Below the pieces are notes generated by a model, which searched no databases, was not told the origin of the DNA, and worked only from the letters and a program-made list of their open reading frames with translations. A program made the translations under genes and the position numbers. Below, one piece after another: positions 32,909-45,552 of a DNA stretch of 64,000 nucleotides. Source of the DNA: Pyropia haitanensis (Eukaryota > Rhodophyta > Bangiophyceae > Bangiales > Bangiaceae); NCBI GenBank assembly GCA_008729055.1, contig SDUX01000007.1, forward strand, positions 1,598,064 to 1,662,063, given 5' to 3'. Position 1 is the first letter of the stretch, and each line of letters opens with the position of its first letter.

Positions 32909-33305
32909 GGCGCCGGGGGGGGGGGGCGCGCGGCGCGGGCGCCCTCAGCGGCCCGCTGTGGCGCCATGGCGCGGCTGTTGGGGGGACCTACGACCGCCGC
33001 CGCACCGTGGGGGAGGCGGTGCCCGCCAGCCCCGGGCGGATGTGGCGGTGCTGCCTGCCTCCCGGCGGCGCCGCCAGTGGCGGCGGGGGCGACGGCGACA
33101 GAGGGGGGGGTGGGAGCGGCGACGGTCGCGGCGGTGGCAGCGCGGGGGGGGCGGCACGGCTTGGTGCCAGACGGTACTACATCACGGGCACCGCCTGTTT
33201 TTTTTGGTCGTGGCCTGCTTGATTGAAGTGGCCACGCGCCGGCCGCCCTCCCCCCTCCTCGCCCCTCTTTCCTTCCTATACAGTTATCGTTAGTGTCCGC
33301 CGAGC
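32909..33305. other. Short convergent intergenic region
   Basis: Separates the 3' ends of the thiamine gene (+) and the surface-protein gene (-). GC-rich with a T run near 33198; nothing else recognised. Confidence 0.6.
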
Positions 33306-35111
33306 TCAAAGGGCGGCCACGCGGACCATGTACGCGACCACCGCGACGATGAGACACACCGCCACCAGCGCGCCTGCGCCAATGGCCACCACGACTGGGA
33401 GGCTCAGCCCCCACAGCACCCCTCCACCGTCGTCCCCGCCCGCACTGCTGACGCTGCCGCCGCCGCCGCCGCCGCCACCGCCACCACCACCGGCCGTGCC
33501 CTCGGCCGTCACATTGCCACTCGCGGGGACCCCTGCCCCCCCCCCCCCCAGAGGTGACGCCACCGCCGCCGCCGTCCGCGCCGGCCGCGGCGCGCCACCC
33601 CCCACCGCACTCGGCGCCGCCTCCACACACGCCACCTCACACGCGGGCGCCAGCCGCGGCAGCCCGCCCGTCGCGGCGTCGACCGCCACCACCCACGCGC
33701 GGGTCGCCCCCCGCGCGGCCTGGTCCACCACCCCCCCCTCCCCCCGCGACGGCGCGCCCGTGAGGCTGCCCCCCGACACGCCCGCGAGGTAGACGGCCGC
33801 GCCGCCGGCCGACGGCACGCCCGCGGCGACCGCCTCGGCGCAGGCGCGGGTGCCAAAGGTGAGCGCCCAGCGGGCGGCGGGCGCGGCGGCGGCGGCGGCG
33901 CCCGCGGTGGCGGCGGCTGCGCCCAGCGGCGGCCACAGGACGGCCGTCGCGTTGGCCGCGCCGGCCGCCGACGCGCGCACGGCGTCGCAAGACGGCGGTG
34001 GGGGGGCGTCACCGCCGCTGCGGGCGGCCCGTCGCGCCGCTGTCACCGTTGCCGGCGGCGCCGCCGACGCCGCGTGCACCGCACCAAACACAAAGGTGGG
34101 CAGCCGCGCCGACGGGGCGGCGGCGCCACGAAAGACGGCCGCCACCCCCGGCCGCCCCCCCGCCGACAGCGTCGCGCGGCTGCCGGCGGTAAGCCCATAG
34201 TCGTAGCGGATGGTGGTGAGCGTCGCGGCCACCACCGACGACGAGACGGCGAGCGCCAGCTGGAGGGTGCCCGCCGAGGACGCGACATCGAGGAAGGCGG
34301 TGGCCGCCGGCGACAGCTCCGCCGCCCCCGCCCGCGTCGACGGGTCGGGAAACGAGACGGTGAGGAGGCGGGTGGGCAGCGCGTCGCCACTCGCGACCGC
34401 GGCGCCCGCCGCCGGCGCGGCGGCGGGGAAGGTGCCGAGCGTGTACGACACGCCCGAGTTGATCGAGTAGGCCGGCCGCGGCAGCCGCGTGTTGGCCACC
34501 GCCACGTTGCGGCAGACAATGTAGTAGGCGCCCGCGGCGGGCGCGTACGCGGCGGTGACGGGCTCCACCCCCGCCGCGGGCGTAAAGGGCGAGAAGCGGT
34601 ACGTGAGCACCGACGGCGCCCGCACGAGGCTGGCGGTGGCGGCGGAGAAGAGGGCGACGGAGAAGCGCTGCGACGCGGCACCCCCGCCCACTGCCGTCGC
34701 GCCGCCGCCGCCGACAATCACCGTGGCCGCGGGCGGCGAGGCGCCGGCAGCGGCGGCGCCCGCCGCGGCCGCACCCGGCGGCAGCTCCGCCTCCTCAAAC
34801 GCAACCAGGATGGTGCCATCCGCTGGCGACACGGCCATCGCGCGCGCGGCGGCCATGTACCCCGCCCCACCACCGAGGCGCGTCACCGCCGCCGCGACGA
34901 CCCGGCCGGCCGCGGACAGCACGCCCACCAGCAGCCCGTCGGGCGGCCCCGCCCCCGCCGCCCGCCGCGCGCTCCCCACCACCGCGTAGCGGCCGCCGCC
35001 AATCGCCGCCACCCCCAGCGGCTCGTCATCCCCCGCGCCGCCGAGCGTGGCGGTGAAGCGCCGCACCAGGTGCGCGGCGGTCGACGTGGACCAGGCCGCG
35101 ACGTACACGTC

Positions 35112-35148
<37 letters not shown>

Positions 35149-35505
35149 GCACTGGACTGGTGCGTGGCGCCGCCGGGCTCGCCCGCCGGTGGCGGCGGCG
35201 GCACCCCCCCCGACGCGAGCCCCGTCAGCAGCAGCAGGTCCGCGTCCGCGTCGTACGCAGACGCGGCGACGGTCGTCGGCGTGCCGCCCGCGCCCGGCAG
35301 CGCCGCGGTGCCGAGCACCGCCCCCGTCGCGGCAGCCAGCTTGGTCACCGTCGCGGTGACGGTGCCGGACGCGGAGGTGGCGGTGCCGACCAGCAGCAGC
35401 GAGCCGTCGCGGCCAACGTGACAGCCGGTCACGGTGGTGGAGACGACGCCGCCCGTCAGCGGGTGCTCCCAAATCCAGGGGGTCACCCCGCTGCGGGGTG
35501 TACGC

Positions 35506-35542
<37 letters not shown>

Positions 35543-35639
35543 TGCCACCGGCGGCCACCGCCGCTGCCTCGCTGGCGGCCAAGGTGACACCAACGACGAT
35601 AGCGGCAGCGGCGGCGACTGCGGTGGCGGCCAGGCCCAT
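33306..35639 (-). CDS. Predicted single-pass surface protein, beta-propeller-like ectodomain
   Basis: Single frame of 777 codons from the ATG at 35639; the frame is open upstream to 35927 with other candidate ATGs. Residues ~1-30 are a hydrophobic Ala/Val segment after a Met-Gly start, suited to a signal peptide. The C-terminus is a ~30-residue hydrophobic helix (LWGLSLPVVVAIGAGALVAV and on) followed by a short tail ending RVAAL, so the topology is outside-facing with one anchor. The ectodomain has repeating blocks of the kind GVAAIGGGRYAVVGSA and GCHVGRDGSLLLVGTATS, spaced like blades of SBBP-type beta-propellers, interrupted by Gly-rich loops. Six or more Cys residues may form disulphides. 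Family assignment is inference from the repeat pattern; no enzyme motif is seen. It could act in adhesion or cell-wall contact, but that is not shown by the sequence. Confidence 0.6.
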
Positions 35640-38309
35640 GGCGGCGGCGGCGTGGCGCCGGGCGGGACGGGGCCGCCCGCGAGGAGGGCGGTCGTCCCCT
35701 CCTGTCGCACGCGGCGCCGCCATCCACCGCCGCCATATCGCTCCGCTCGTAGCGGCGGGCCGTCCCGCGGGCCACCCCCCCCCCGCCCGTCGGCGCGGCG
35801 CGGCGGCGCCCATGGCAGCGACCGCCGCCACGGCGGGCGGCCGCGTCGTGACAGACGCGTCGCCAGCGGCGGTAGCGACCAATGCCGCCACCCCGCTGCC
35901 CCCGCTCCCATCTGTCTCCCTCCCCATCCGGGCTGTGCCCCCGTCTCAGCACCCCCCCCCCCTCCTGCTCGAAACAGAGACGGCAGCACCGCTCCGATGG
36001 GGAGGCAGCCTCACGCTCAAGCGCGCGCACGGGGCGCGCCGTGCACAGCCGGGACGGAAGAAGAGGGGGTGCCTCCCGCAGTGGCGCCGAGGCGCGCGCA
36101 CAGGCAGGGACGCACCAACGCAGAGCCGCACGCGTGCTCCCCGCTCCCCCCCCACCCCCCTCTGCGCACGGCGCAACGGCAGCAACGCGGGACGACGGCG
36201 ACCGCGGCGGTGGTGGCAGCGGCGGTGGTGGCGGCGGATGCAGCAGCAGCGTGCGGGGACCGCGTCGTCGCCCCGCACGGCGTGGTGCCGGCGGCGGCGG
36301 CGGCGGCGCAGCACCAGACGCCTCCTCGGCGGCGGGCCCCGTCGACGAGGCGCTACCCCCCTCCCCCCCGGACGGCTCCGCCTGTCGCCGGGACGGCTGG
36401 ACGCCGCCTTCTTTGGAGATGCCTCGCCACCCCCCCCCCCCCTCCGTTCACCTCCTCTACCCCGCCGACGCTGCGAAAATTCCACCCCGCAGGGCGATGG
36501 GGACCTCACGTCCCTCCTCTACCCCCAACCCCCCCCCTCCAGCACGAGCCGGCAGCCAAACGTCGAGCGGCAGCGCGGCGGCCACGCCAGTGGCGGCGGC
36601 CGACCCAGCCGACGCCCTGCATCGGGCCGTGCGCAGCGGCAGCGCACCGCGGGTCGGAGCGGGAGAGGGGACGTGCAAATGCATGCGTCGCGCCCGAGGG
36701 GTGGAGCGCAAAGGCAAAAGGATGACGGTGGGCAAGGCACAGCGGGGGGGGGGATGGAAGGGGGAGGGGGTGGGGGGCTGCTCTCAACGTGGGGGAGACG
36801 CGGGGGGGGGGGGGGGGGGGGGACGGCGCCAGGCGCGGTGGCCGCCGCCGCAGCGACGACCCCCCCCCCCAAAAAAATCAAACCCGCCATGACGTCACCC
36901 CCCCCGTGCGGGGGCTGGTGGATCCCGCGCCGCCGCACCGCGGCGCGCCGCGCCGCGGCGCGGGGTGGCCGCGCCGGGCGGCACCGCCACCGCCACCGCC
37001 ACCGCCACCGCCGCACGCCAGGATGGCGTCTGTCGGCGGGAGCGGGTGCGGCGTCGCGCGCACCCCTCGTGTCGTGGCAACGGGGTGCGTGCGCTGCGAG
37101 GTGGGAGGGGTAGGGGGAGGGTCGGTGGTTCAACGGGCAGCGTGCCGCTGCGTGCGGGTCTGGCTGGCGGATAAACGCAAGGGTGGACGAAGGAGCGGGC
37201 GGCCGCCGCGGTGGCCTGGCCGGCGCGTTCCGGCCCGCATGTCAACGGAGCGTGATGATGGGCCGTGGCTCACCGAGGGTATCAGATTTCACTGGGCCGG
37301 GGTCGATCTGTGAGATGGCACCACACCCGTCCCACGAGAGATGGGCCTTCTCTCTCGACTCGATTGTCGATCGACGCGGTACTGTGCTGTACCGCCGGAA
37401 TTGGATGGGGACGGCGACATGACGCGGTCACGTGAGTCCAGGCAGACAATTGTGCCGGCCGTTGACGTCAATGCCCGTGGCCGGCAAGCCGCCTCCTCCA
37501 CCGGCACGCCACGAATCTCCTCTCCCCCCAATTTTTTCCACCTCTGTTTTTTTGAACGCCGCCTGGCCCGGCTGGCGGCCGCCTCCTCCCGCCGTCCCAT
37601 TCATTCAAAAAAGAGAAGGACAGCTCCCAAGGGCCCCCGCACACGCCGCCCGCAGAAGGGGGCGCCGCCGCCACGAATTCAAAACAGGGATCGCCGCGGG
37701 CCGCTGCCGACGCGGCCGGCACCCGACCCGCCCTCATCCCCCCTCGGCCATTGCACCCCTGGCGGCCCCCCCCCACCGACCAGATACGGCGACGGCACCC
37801 CCGCCCACACGCCACAGCACGCGCGTCTTGGACCGGCCTGACGGGTCGTCTGTGGGTGCCGGTCTGGCCACCGCGTCCAGGGCGGGTCGTGGCGGGGGGG
37901 GGGCCGTCGGGCCGTGCCGCCCGCGCTGCCGCGACGCGCCAACGCCAGCCGGCTTGGCGTCGGCACCGCCCCACCGCGCGGCGGCGGCCTGGTGCGCACC
38001 CGCGCGGCAGTTGGTCGTGGCCAGGGGCGGGGGGGGGGGGGTGGGGGGGGGGGGGGGGCGGTGCGACCGCACCAGCCACCGCCGCCGCCAGTGGTGTGTC
38101 TCGCCCCCAGCCGCCGATGACGGGCAATCCGCGTTGCTGCGCGGGGGGGCGTCTCCCGTCGTGTGCTGGTGCACACACCGCCCTCCCCACGGCGGCAGCC
38201 ACGAGGGGGGGGGGGGGGCTGGTTGGATTGGTTTGGGGAGGTGGGGGGGAGGAAGGGGGGGGGAGCTGGCCGTCTGCCCGCCGTGCCGTGCCCTCGTGCG
38301 GACGGCGGC

Positions 38310-38340
<31 letters not shown>

Positions 38341-38802
38341 GCGGCGGCGACGGGCACCCGTGCCGCCACGGCGGGGGGGGGGGTTGGTTGGCCGCCGCGC
38401 CGCGGCCGCGTGGCGGGACGGCCGATTTGAGGCGAGCCGCGGCGGCCACTGGGGACGCGACCGCGCGGGCGTGGCGGCGGCGGCGGCGGTGCGACCGTGG
38501 GCGCTGCCACCTCCGCCGTCCCCGCTCCGGTCACGGGGGCCGTTCCGTCGGCCTGCATCCGTCTGCGTCACCCCTCTGCCCCCCCCCCCCTGCCCATCGC
38601 CCCCCACCCCACCACCCCCTTCCTTTGGCCAAGCCCTTTCCATCCCCCGTCCCTGGCCGGCGGTCGCCTCCCCCCACCTCTGACATCCGCCGTACCGTTA
38701 CGACGTCCCATCCCGTCCGCCCGTCCGACCCCCCCACGCCTCATACCTACAACCCTCCCTTCCCCAACCAACCACCACAACAACAACCCCTCCGGCACCG
38801 GA
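35640..38802. other. Gene-poor stretch upstream of the surface-protein gene
   Basis: Mostly GC-rich low complexity. It holds a perfect TGACGTCA palindrome (36890-36897), a GCCACC hexamer run (36981-37014), G runs (36800-36822, 38028-38058) and a GGC triplet block (38306-38350). 37240-37620 is less biased. Open frames overlap on both strands with no recognised domain. Confidence 0.5.
36890..36897. promoter_or_regulatory. CRE-type palindrome TGACGTCA
   Basis: An exact 8-bp CRE site, the classical binding sequence of CREB/ATF-class bZIP dimers, about 1.25 kb upstream of the surface-protein ATG. Function is inference; one 8-mer can occur by chance in a window this size. Confidence 0.3.
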
Positions 38803-38842
38803 CCATGCAAGTCCCCCCCCCCACCGCCGCGCCCTTTGCGGT

Positions 38843-39782
38843 ATGGATGTCCCCCCAGGCACCCCCCCCCCCCCCCCCCCGACTCCCCCGCTCGGCGTTG
38901 GCGACAGCCTCGCCGCCGCCCTTGACGCCGTCGCCGACGGCGACAAGGAGAACGTGCTGCCGCTGCCGCCACCGCGCGGGGCCGGGCGTCGCCCGCTGGG
39001 CGGCGCTGCCGCCGCGGGCGCCGGGGCGGGCGGCCTGGTCAAGGTCACCCCCCCGCCGGTGGTGCCGCCACGGGCGGGCGTGTGCGGGGTGGCGCCGCCC
39101 GCGACGGCGGTGGCGGTGGCGGTGGCGGCGGCGGCGGCGGCGGAGGTGGGGTCGCCGTTGCCGCTGGTGGCGGCACCGTCGGTTGGGGTGGCGGTGGGTG
39201 GTGGTGCCGCCGGTGGGGGGGGCGGCCGCCACAGCACGCGGCGGCCGCCACCAGCAGCCGCCTCCCCCGGCGTGGTGGTGGCGGCGGCGGCATGGACGGC
39301 GGCGTCGACGGGGGTGGCGTCGACGGCGGCGTCGATGGCGGCGGCGGCAGCCGCCACCCCCCCCCCCCCCCCGCGGGTCACCGCCGTGGCTCGGCCGCGG
39401 CGGCCGCCGGCGTGTCGGCCCGCACCGCCCTCCTCGACATTACGCGGGTGGTGTCCCCCGCGGCGGCGGCAGCCGCCGCCGCCGCCTCACCGGCGGCGGC
39501 GGCAGCCGCACCCGCCGCCGCCGACGGTGGCGACGGCGGTCGCGGCAGCACCCGTCCCCGACACACAGACGGCGGTGGTGGGCGTGCCGGCGCGGTGACC
39601 CGCAGCCGCCGGCGGCGGCAGCTGGCGGCGGCGGCGACGGCAACGGCGACGGCGACGGCGACGGCGACGGCGGCGGCGACGGCGGCGGCGACGGCGACGG
39701 CGGCGGTGGGTCCTGCCGACCCGCGGGGGGGGACGACGCGGAGCGCGTGCGGCGGCGGCGCGCGCGGCGGCGGGCCGCCGCC

Positions 39783-39823
<41 letters not shown>

Positions 39824-39926
39824 CGAGGCGGAAGCCGCGGCGACCGCGGCGGCGGCGGCGGCGGCGGCACGGCGGCGGGCGGAAAATCTCGAGTGGCGCC
39901 GCCGGACGATGCGGTCGGTGCGGTGA
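38843..39926 (+). CDS. Low-complexity protein with KEN box and D-box, possible APC/C substrate
   Basis: The start at 38843 is an ATG followed by G. The frame gives a Pro run, then SLAAALDAVADGDKENVLP: the KEN box codons are at 38945-38953, followed by RRPL. Past the C run near 39360 a second frame gives RTALLDITR (39421-39447), which fits the destruction-box pattern R-x-x-L-x-x-I seen in B-type cyclins. Past the GACGGC hexamer block a third frame gives a basic/Ala-rich predicted helix ending NLEWRRRTMRSVR with stop at 39924-39926. Each switch has the sign expected for one missing base. No cyclin box, kinase or other domain is visible, so I cannot name it; a mitotic regulator degraded by the anaphase-promoting complex is the working idea. 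Frame joins are inferred. Confidence 0.4.
39634..39707. repeat. GACGGC hexanucleotide tract
   Basis: Twelve or so units of GACGGC mixed with GGCGGC. It lies inside the inferred KEN-box gene and encodes Gly-Asp or Ala-Thr repeats depending on frame. Confidence 0.85.
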
Positions 39927-40749
39927 GGCGGGGCGTTGGCTTGGTGGGGGGGGGGAGCCGGGGGGGGGGGGTGGGGGGGGAGGGGGGTGGGTAGGGTTGG
40001 GCTAGGAGGGCATGCCGCGCCTGCACGGGTGTGGGAGGTTCCACACGCGGGGTGCCGCGCGTGTGGCGGCCGACGCCGGCCGCGGTAGCCGTCGTCTCGC
40101 CCCACACGGTCAGCCCCGGCTCGGGCGGTCGCCGCGTCGCCGCCGCGGCGGGTCTTGTCTCCTTGTCGCTCCGCCGCGGCCGCGGCGCCCATGTGGCCAT
40201 CCCAGCGGCGGCGGCGGCGCGCCGTCGCACGCCGCGCCGCCGCGGCGGCGGCGACCCGCCGCCGCGGCGGCGGCGGCGGTGACCCGCCGCGCGCGCGCCG
40301 CCGCGCCACCCGCCGCGGGCGGCGACGCGCGCACCCGCCCGCGGTGGGCGGCGGTGGGCGTCGCCGCCGCCCGGCGGCGGGCGGCGGCTGTGCCGTGCAC
40401 CCCGCCCCCCCCCGCCCCTCTGCACCTCCCCCCTCCTCTCCCCCCCCCCTCGCACGGTGTGCCCCATTGGGGGAGGGTGCGTCGGGTGGGGGTGGGCGGC
40501 GGCGGCGTGCTGGCGGCGGCGGCCGCCGCCGCGCCACGGCGGTGGGGGACCGCCGGGGCGGCGCCGCCGGCCTGCCCGGCTGAGCGTGGCGGCGGCGCCG
40601 ACCACCAGCGCGGCTGTCCGTGGCGGCGGTGGGGAGGTGGGGGTGGGGGGGGGGGGGGGGGCCGCCGCTGCGGTCGCCGCGGCGGCGTGGGAGCCCCGCG
40701 CCTCTTCTGGTCGCGTTGATCCGCGTTTGTACTGAACTACGTTGAAAAA
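39927..40749. other. GC-rich gap before the 54-bp array
   Basis: G runs at 39945-39990, CGCCGCGGCGG repeats, then an abrupt drop in GC at 40710-40750. No gene is recognised. If the array that follows were an intron of the amine-oxidase-like gene, the upstream exon should end here, but I see no FAD-binding GxGxxG motif. Confidence 0.5.
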
Positions 40750-43700
40750 TCGGGCTGCGCATTCGCAGCTGGTCGGCCGCGGACGCCCGCGTCCCATGGG
40801 GATTGGCGAGCGCCGTCCGTGGCGGCACGGGCAGACAGACGCGGCTCGCCGCGGACGCTGGCGGCACGCAGCCGCCGCCGGCCGCGCGCGTACGCGCCCG
40901 CCGCCAATGGTGGCGGGCAGCGGCACTCCCCCGGGCCACCCCAGCCGCCGCTCGCCCGCCACCGCCGGCGGCGGGCGCCACCACCCCCATCCCATGCCCG
41001 CAGCGGCCGGCCGCCGTCACAGCCAACGGCCAGTGCCGTCCACCCGCGCACACGCAACCGCCGCCGCCGCCAACAGCGACGCCAACCGCAGCGCGCCCGC
41101 CATCGCCCGCACCTTCCTGCCGTCCCGCCTTGCGGAAGACGCCACCCCCGCCACCAACGCCAGCAACTGCGTGTTGCCAAAGCTAACGCCAAGCGCCACC
41201 GCCCCGCCGAGCACCGGCCGCCCGCAATCACCAGACGCCCCTCATTGGCAAGACTGGCGGCACGCGACACCCCCCCTGCCAACGACAACAGCCACCCACC
41301 GCAAGCAGGCAAGTCAAGCACCACCTCGCGGCCAACGCCAGCAGCCGCCTGCAGCCAACGTCCGCGGCAAGTGCCACCCACCCGCCAAACAGCAGCCGCA
41401 GGGCGCCAAAAGCAACGGCAAGCGCCACCCCTGCTCTTGTTTCAAGCAGCTCCCTGCTGCCAACGCCACTCGACCGCCAAAACAGCAGCCATAGGGCGCC
41501 AAAAGCAACGGCAAGCGCCACCCCTGCGCTTGTTTCAAGCAGCTCCCTGCTGCCAAAGCCGACGGCAAGCGCCACCCGCCCGCCAACGTCAGCAGCCGCC
41601 AGCCGCGGACGGCCTCAACAACGGTCACCCCCCCGCCAACGCCAACATCCGCCCGCCGCCAACAGCAACACCAAGCACCACCGCTCAGGCATCGCGAGCA
41701 GGCGCCCGTCACCAATGTCGGCAGCGAGCGTGATTCCGACGCCAAACAGCGACCACTCGATGACAATGCCTGACCTCAGAGCCAAGCGTAGGCGCCATCC
41801 CCTCGCCAGCGCCAGCAGCCGCCTGCCACCATCGGCAGCGGCGCGCGCTGCACACCCTCAAAGCAGCGGCCGCCCGCAGCCAACGCCAACGCCAAGCCCC
41901 CATCCGCCTGCCAGCGCCACCAGTCACGAGCCGCCAACGCCGGCGGGAAAAGACACTCCCCTGCGAACAGCAACAGCCAGCGCCGCCTATGGCCAAACAG
42001 CAGCCGCCGGGTGCAAACAGCGACGTGAAGCGCCACTGCCGCACTAACACCAGCGGTTGGCAGCCGCCAAAGCTGACGGACAGCGCCACTACCCGTCCAA
42101 CGCCAGTAGCAGCTTGCTGCTACCGCCCGCGGCGAGAGCCACCCGCCCCCAAGATATTGGCCGGCTGCATGAACGCCAGCAGCCGCCTGATGGCAAAGCC
42201 AGCGGCAAACGGCCTCCCCCCGCCCACGCCAGCAGCCGCCCGCCGTCATCACCGGCGAGGAGAGCCACCCCCACATCAACGCGAGCAACTGCCCAACGCC
42301 AAAGAAGGCGGCTACCCCCCTGCCCCAGCCGGCAGAAAGCCGCCGCCGACAGCGACGCCAAGATAAGCTCCGCAGCAAACTCCAGCAGCCATCCGCCCCG
42401 ATTAGCGGCACCACGTGCAGCCGCCCACCGCAAGCCAAGACGCCGAGCACAACCGCGCAGCAAGCGCCAGCAGCTTCGCACGGATACTAGCGACGCCCAG
42501 CGCAGCCGTGCAAACAAACGCCAGCAACCGACCGCCACCAAAGACGGCAGCGAGCGCGTCGCGCACGCCAAACAGCGCCCACCCAATGACAACAGCAGCA
42601 CCTGTCCGACGCCCAAGCCCGTGGCGAGCACAAACCGTCCGCCGACGTCAGCAACAGCCCGCCACCAACGCCGGCGGCAAGCATCACCCCCTCGCCAAGA
42701 AGCGGCCGCCCGATCTCAGCAGCAGCAGCCGTCCGACTCCAACGCTCATGGCAAGCGCCGCACCCCCATCAACCCCAGCACTCGCCCCACGGCCAAGCCG
42801 ATGGCGAGCGCCACCCCCCCGCCAACGCCAGCAGCCGCCCGCCGCCAACACCGGCGGAGAGCGCTGCCCCCATACGAATCAGCGGCCACCCGCTGGAACC
42901 GCCATCAGCCGCCCGATGGCAAATCCTGCGGCGAGCGCTAGCCACCCGCAATCAACGCTAGCAGCAGCCCAAAGGCAAAGCCGACGGCAAGCCCCACCCC
43001 CCCACAAACACCGACTGCGGCCCGACGATAAAGCGGGGAGCCAGCGCCACCTTCGCGCCAACGCCAGTAGCGACTCGACGGCAATGCCAACGGCAGCCGC
43101 GACGCGCCCACCATCGCTAGCAGCTGCCCACCGCGAACGCCGGTGGCACAGGCCACGCGCCTACCGACGCCAGAGGCCCTCCGCCGGCACTGCAGGCAAC
43201 GCACGTCGCGCCAATACCAACCAGCCGCCGCCCACAGTCAAAGCAAGCATCTGCTTGCAGACAAAGCTGACGGCGAACGCCCCCACCCCGTCAATGCCAG
43301 CAGCCGCCCGCCTCCAACGCCGTCAGCGAGCGTCACCTCAACGCCAACGCCAGCAGTCGTCCACTGCAAACGCCAGTGGCGCACGCCACTGGCCCGGCAC
43401 CCGACGGCCGCCTGCGAAGCCAACGCCAGTAGCCGCCGAACACCAACGCCGGCAGCCACCGTCACTCCCTACCAGCACCAGCAGCTACCAAAAGGCCAAA
43501 CCGGTCGCAAGGGCCACCCCACCGCCAACGCCTGCAACCGCTCACCGCCAGCTCTCGTTGAGCGCCAGCCGCCCGCCAGCGCCACCGACCGCCGACCACC
43601 AACGCCGGCGGTGAGCAACACCCCCACGCCAACGCCAGCAACCGCCTGCCGCCAGAGCCGGCGGCGCATGCCATGGCCTCGTCAACCAGCTGCCGCCCGT

Positions 43701-44965
43701 TAACGCCACTAGGCGCCGCCCAGCGGCGAGCGCTACCCCCCTGCCAACTCCAACAGCCGCCTGCTGCCAACGCCGGCGGCGATTAGAAGCCGCCCACCAG
43801 TCAGCGGCGCCGTGCTAGCAACGCCATCAGCCGCCCGACGACAAAAAATGCGACAAGAGCCACTCCGCCGTCAATGCCAAGAACCGCCTGAAGCCGGCTG
43901 CGATCGTCACGCGCACGCTAACTCCAGCAGCCTCCTGCTGCGAAAGCCAGCAGCCGCCTCCTGCCAACGCCAGCCGTGCGCGTCCGCCCCACACCAGTGA
44001 CCGCCCCGGTGACAACGTCAACAGACCCTGGTCGCCAACGCTGGCGAAGACAGCCACCTGACCGCCGTTGCCGGCAGCTGCCGACCGCCAACAGCGACGC
44101 TACGCGCCACTCTCGATCAAGCACAAACAGACGCTCGCCCCCAACGCCCGCGGAGAGAACCACCCACACACTGTACAGCGGCAGCCAAGCCGGACATCTG
44201 TCCGCCTCGAGCGCCAGCGGCGAGCGCCACCCCCCAGTCAACGCAAGCAGCAGCCAGCCACAAACGCCGGCGGCGAGTGAAACGCCCACGCCGCACGAAG
44301 GAAGAGCGCACTTCCATCGCCAAGCGGCGGCCGTGCGCCGCCAACACCGACGCAAAGCGCAAACACCAAGCCAATACCGACAGCAGCCCGCAGCGAAAAC
44401 CGGCGGCAAGCGCCTCCCCTCTACCTACGTCAGGGAGCGCTTACAGTCAGCATCGAAGCCATGCGCCACCCCCAAGACATCGCCAGAGAGCAACTGGCGC
44501 CAACGGCGATGCCAGCAGCAAGCGTTCAGCCAACGTCGCCAGCCGTCCGCCTCCAACGCTGGCAGCGAGCGTGTCCCCGACGTCAAGCAGCGGCCGCGCG
44601 CTCACACCACCACGAGCCGCCCGACAGCAATTCCCGTGGCGAGCGACTCCCCGCCGCCATCGGCAGCAGCCACTCGCCAACGAGGCTGTCGTGGAGCGCC
44701 ACTGCCACGGCAACGCCAGCAGCCGTCCGCTGCTGGCGCCCGCAGCGGCTCGTTGGGAAGCCAGCGTCAAGCGCCACGCACCCATATACGACACCAGCCG
44801 CCCGCCGCCGACGCCTTCAGCAAGCGCCATCCCAGAGCCGACGCCAGCAGCAGATTGGTGGCACAGCCGACGGCAAGCGCCACCGACCCGCCAACGTTCG
44901 CAGCCGCCTGCTAGCAACGCCAGCGACGAGCGCCTCCCGCCAGCCAACCACGGCAGCCACCAAGC
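40750..44965. repeat. Degenerate ~54-bp tandem array, copy 1 (4.2 kb)
   Basis: The same phrase (GCGCCACCCCCCCGCCAACG, CAGCAGCCGCC, GCCAACGCCGGCGGC) recurs with much substitution about every 50-57 bp. Because the mean period is near 54, a multiple of three, translations show an imperfect 18-residue rhythm on both strands, such as [15 protein letters not shown] on the minus strand. Unit lengths vary by non-multiples of three, so I do not regard it as coding. The segment 41130-41382 is nearly identical to 63748-64000. The array stops where the amine-oxidase-like frame begins. Confidence 0.8.
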
Positions 44966-44967
44966 GC

Positions 44968-45552
44968 AGGCACCGCGACGGGCCCGTCGCGTGCCGCGAC
45001 CCGGCCGACGTGTCGACGTTCCGGGGGGGGCTGCTCGTGTCGTATGCGTTTGGCGACGAGACGCGCACCGCCAGTGGCCTGTGGGGCGCCATCTTCGCCG
45101 ACACGCCGTATACGCCCACGTCGGGCACCGAAGCGCTGACCGTCCTCGAGCGGCGGGGGCTGACGCCACGCCAGCGGCTGGCGTGGACTGCCCTTGTCGA
45201 CGGCCTCCGCGACGCGCACGGCCCCGTCGTCGCCGTCCGCAACACAACGGGCTGGGTCATCCCCGAGCCCGACGTGTGCGTCATGGCCGCCTGGCTTGAC
45301 GTCACCCTCCACGTACACCGCGCGACGACGACGCTCGGCACCGCCGCGGCGGGTGAGCTCTTTGCACAGCCGGCGCCCGGCCTGGCCGTGCACCTCGTCA
45401 ACGAGGCGTGGGGCGACACCTACGGCTGGGCCGAAGGCAGCCTCCAGTCGGCCGGGCGCGCGCTGCACGCGCACCTGCAGCTGCCGCCGCCGGCGTGGCT
45501 CAACGCGCAAGTGCACACGTCCGTCATCAAAAACTTCAACAAGGGCTCGTAG
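44968..45552 (+). CDS. C-terminal part of a putative FAD-dependent amine oxidase
   Basis: Non-repetitive coding-like sequence begins directly after the array and ends at TAG (45550-45552). GGLLVSYAFGDE resembles the substrate-domain strand of flavin amine oxidases (usually LLxSYTWGDD), and HLVNEAWGDTYGWAEGSLQS matches the C-terminal FAD-contact motif of that family (usually GExxSxxxGWxEGAxxSG). About 195 residues are present; the full family is 450-550, so the N-terminal dinucleotide-binding half is missing. No start codon or clear acceptor site (only AG at 44965-44966 without a pyrimidine tract) is seen. Either the array is an intron, or it has truncated the gene. Family assignment is by motif from memory and moderate. 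Confidence 0.45.
   Translation, partial: RHRDGPVACRDPADVSTFRGGLLVSYAFGDETRTASGLWGAIFADTPYTPTSGTEALTVLERRGLTPRQRLAWTALVDGLRDAHGPVVAVRNTTGWVIPEPDVCVMAAWLDVTLHVHRATTTLGTAAAGELFAQPAPGLAVHLVNEAWGDTYGWAEGSLQSAGRALHAHLQLPPPAWLNAQVHTSVIKNFNKGS

Noticed and set aside
38803..38842. Alternative start of the KEN-box gene at 38803
   Set aside because: The ATG has a strong context, but joining it to the KEN frame needs a shift of opposite sign to all the others in this locus; kept only as a possibility.
40750..44965. The 54-bp array as a gene for an 18-residue repeat protein
   Set aside because: Unit lengths vary between about 50 and 57 bp, so no frame is kept for more than a few units, and stops are frequent.
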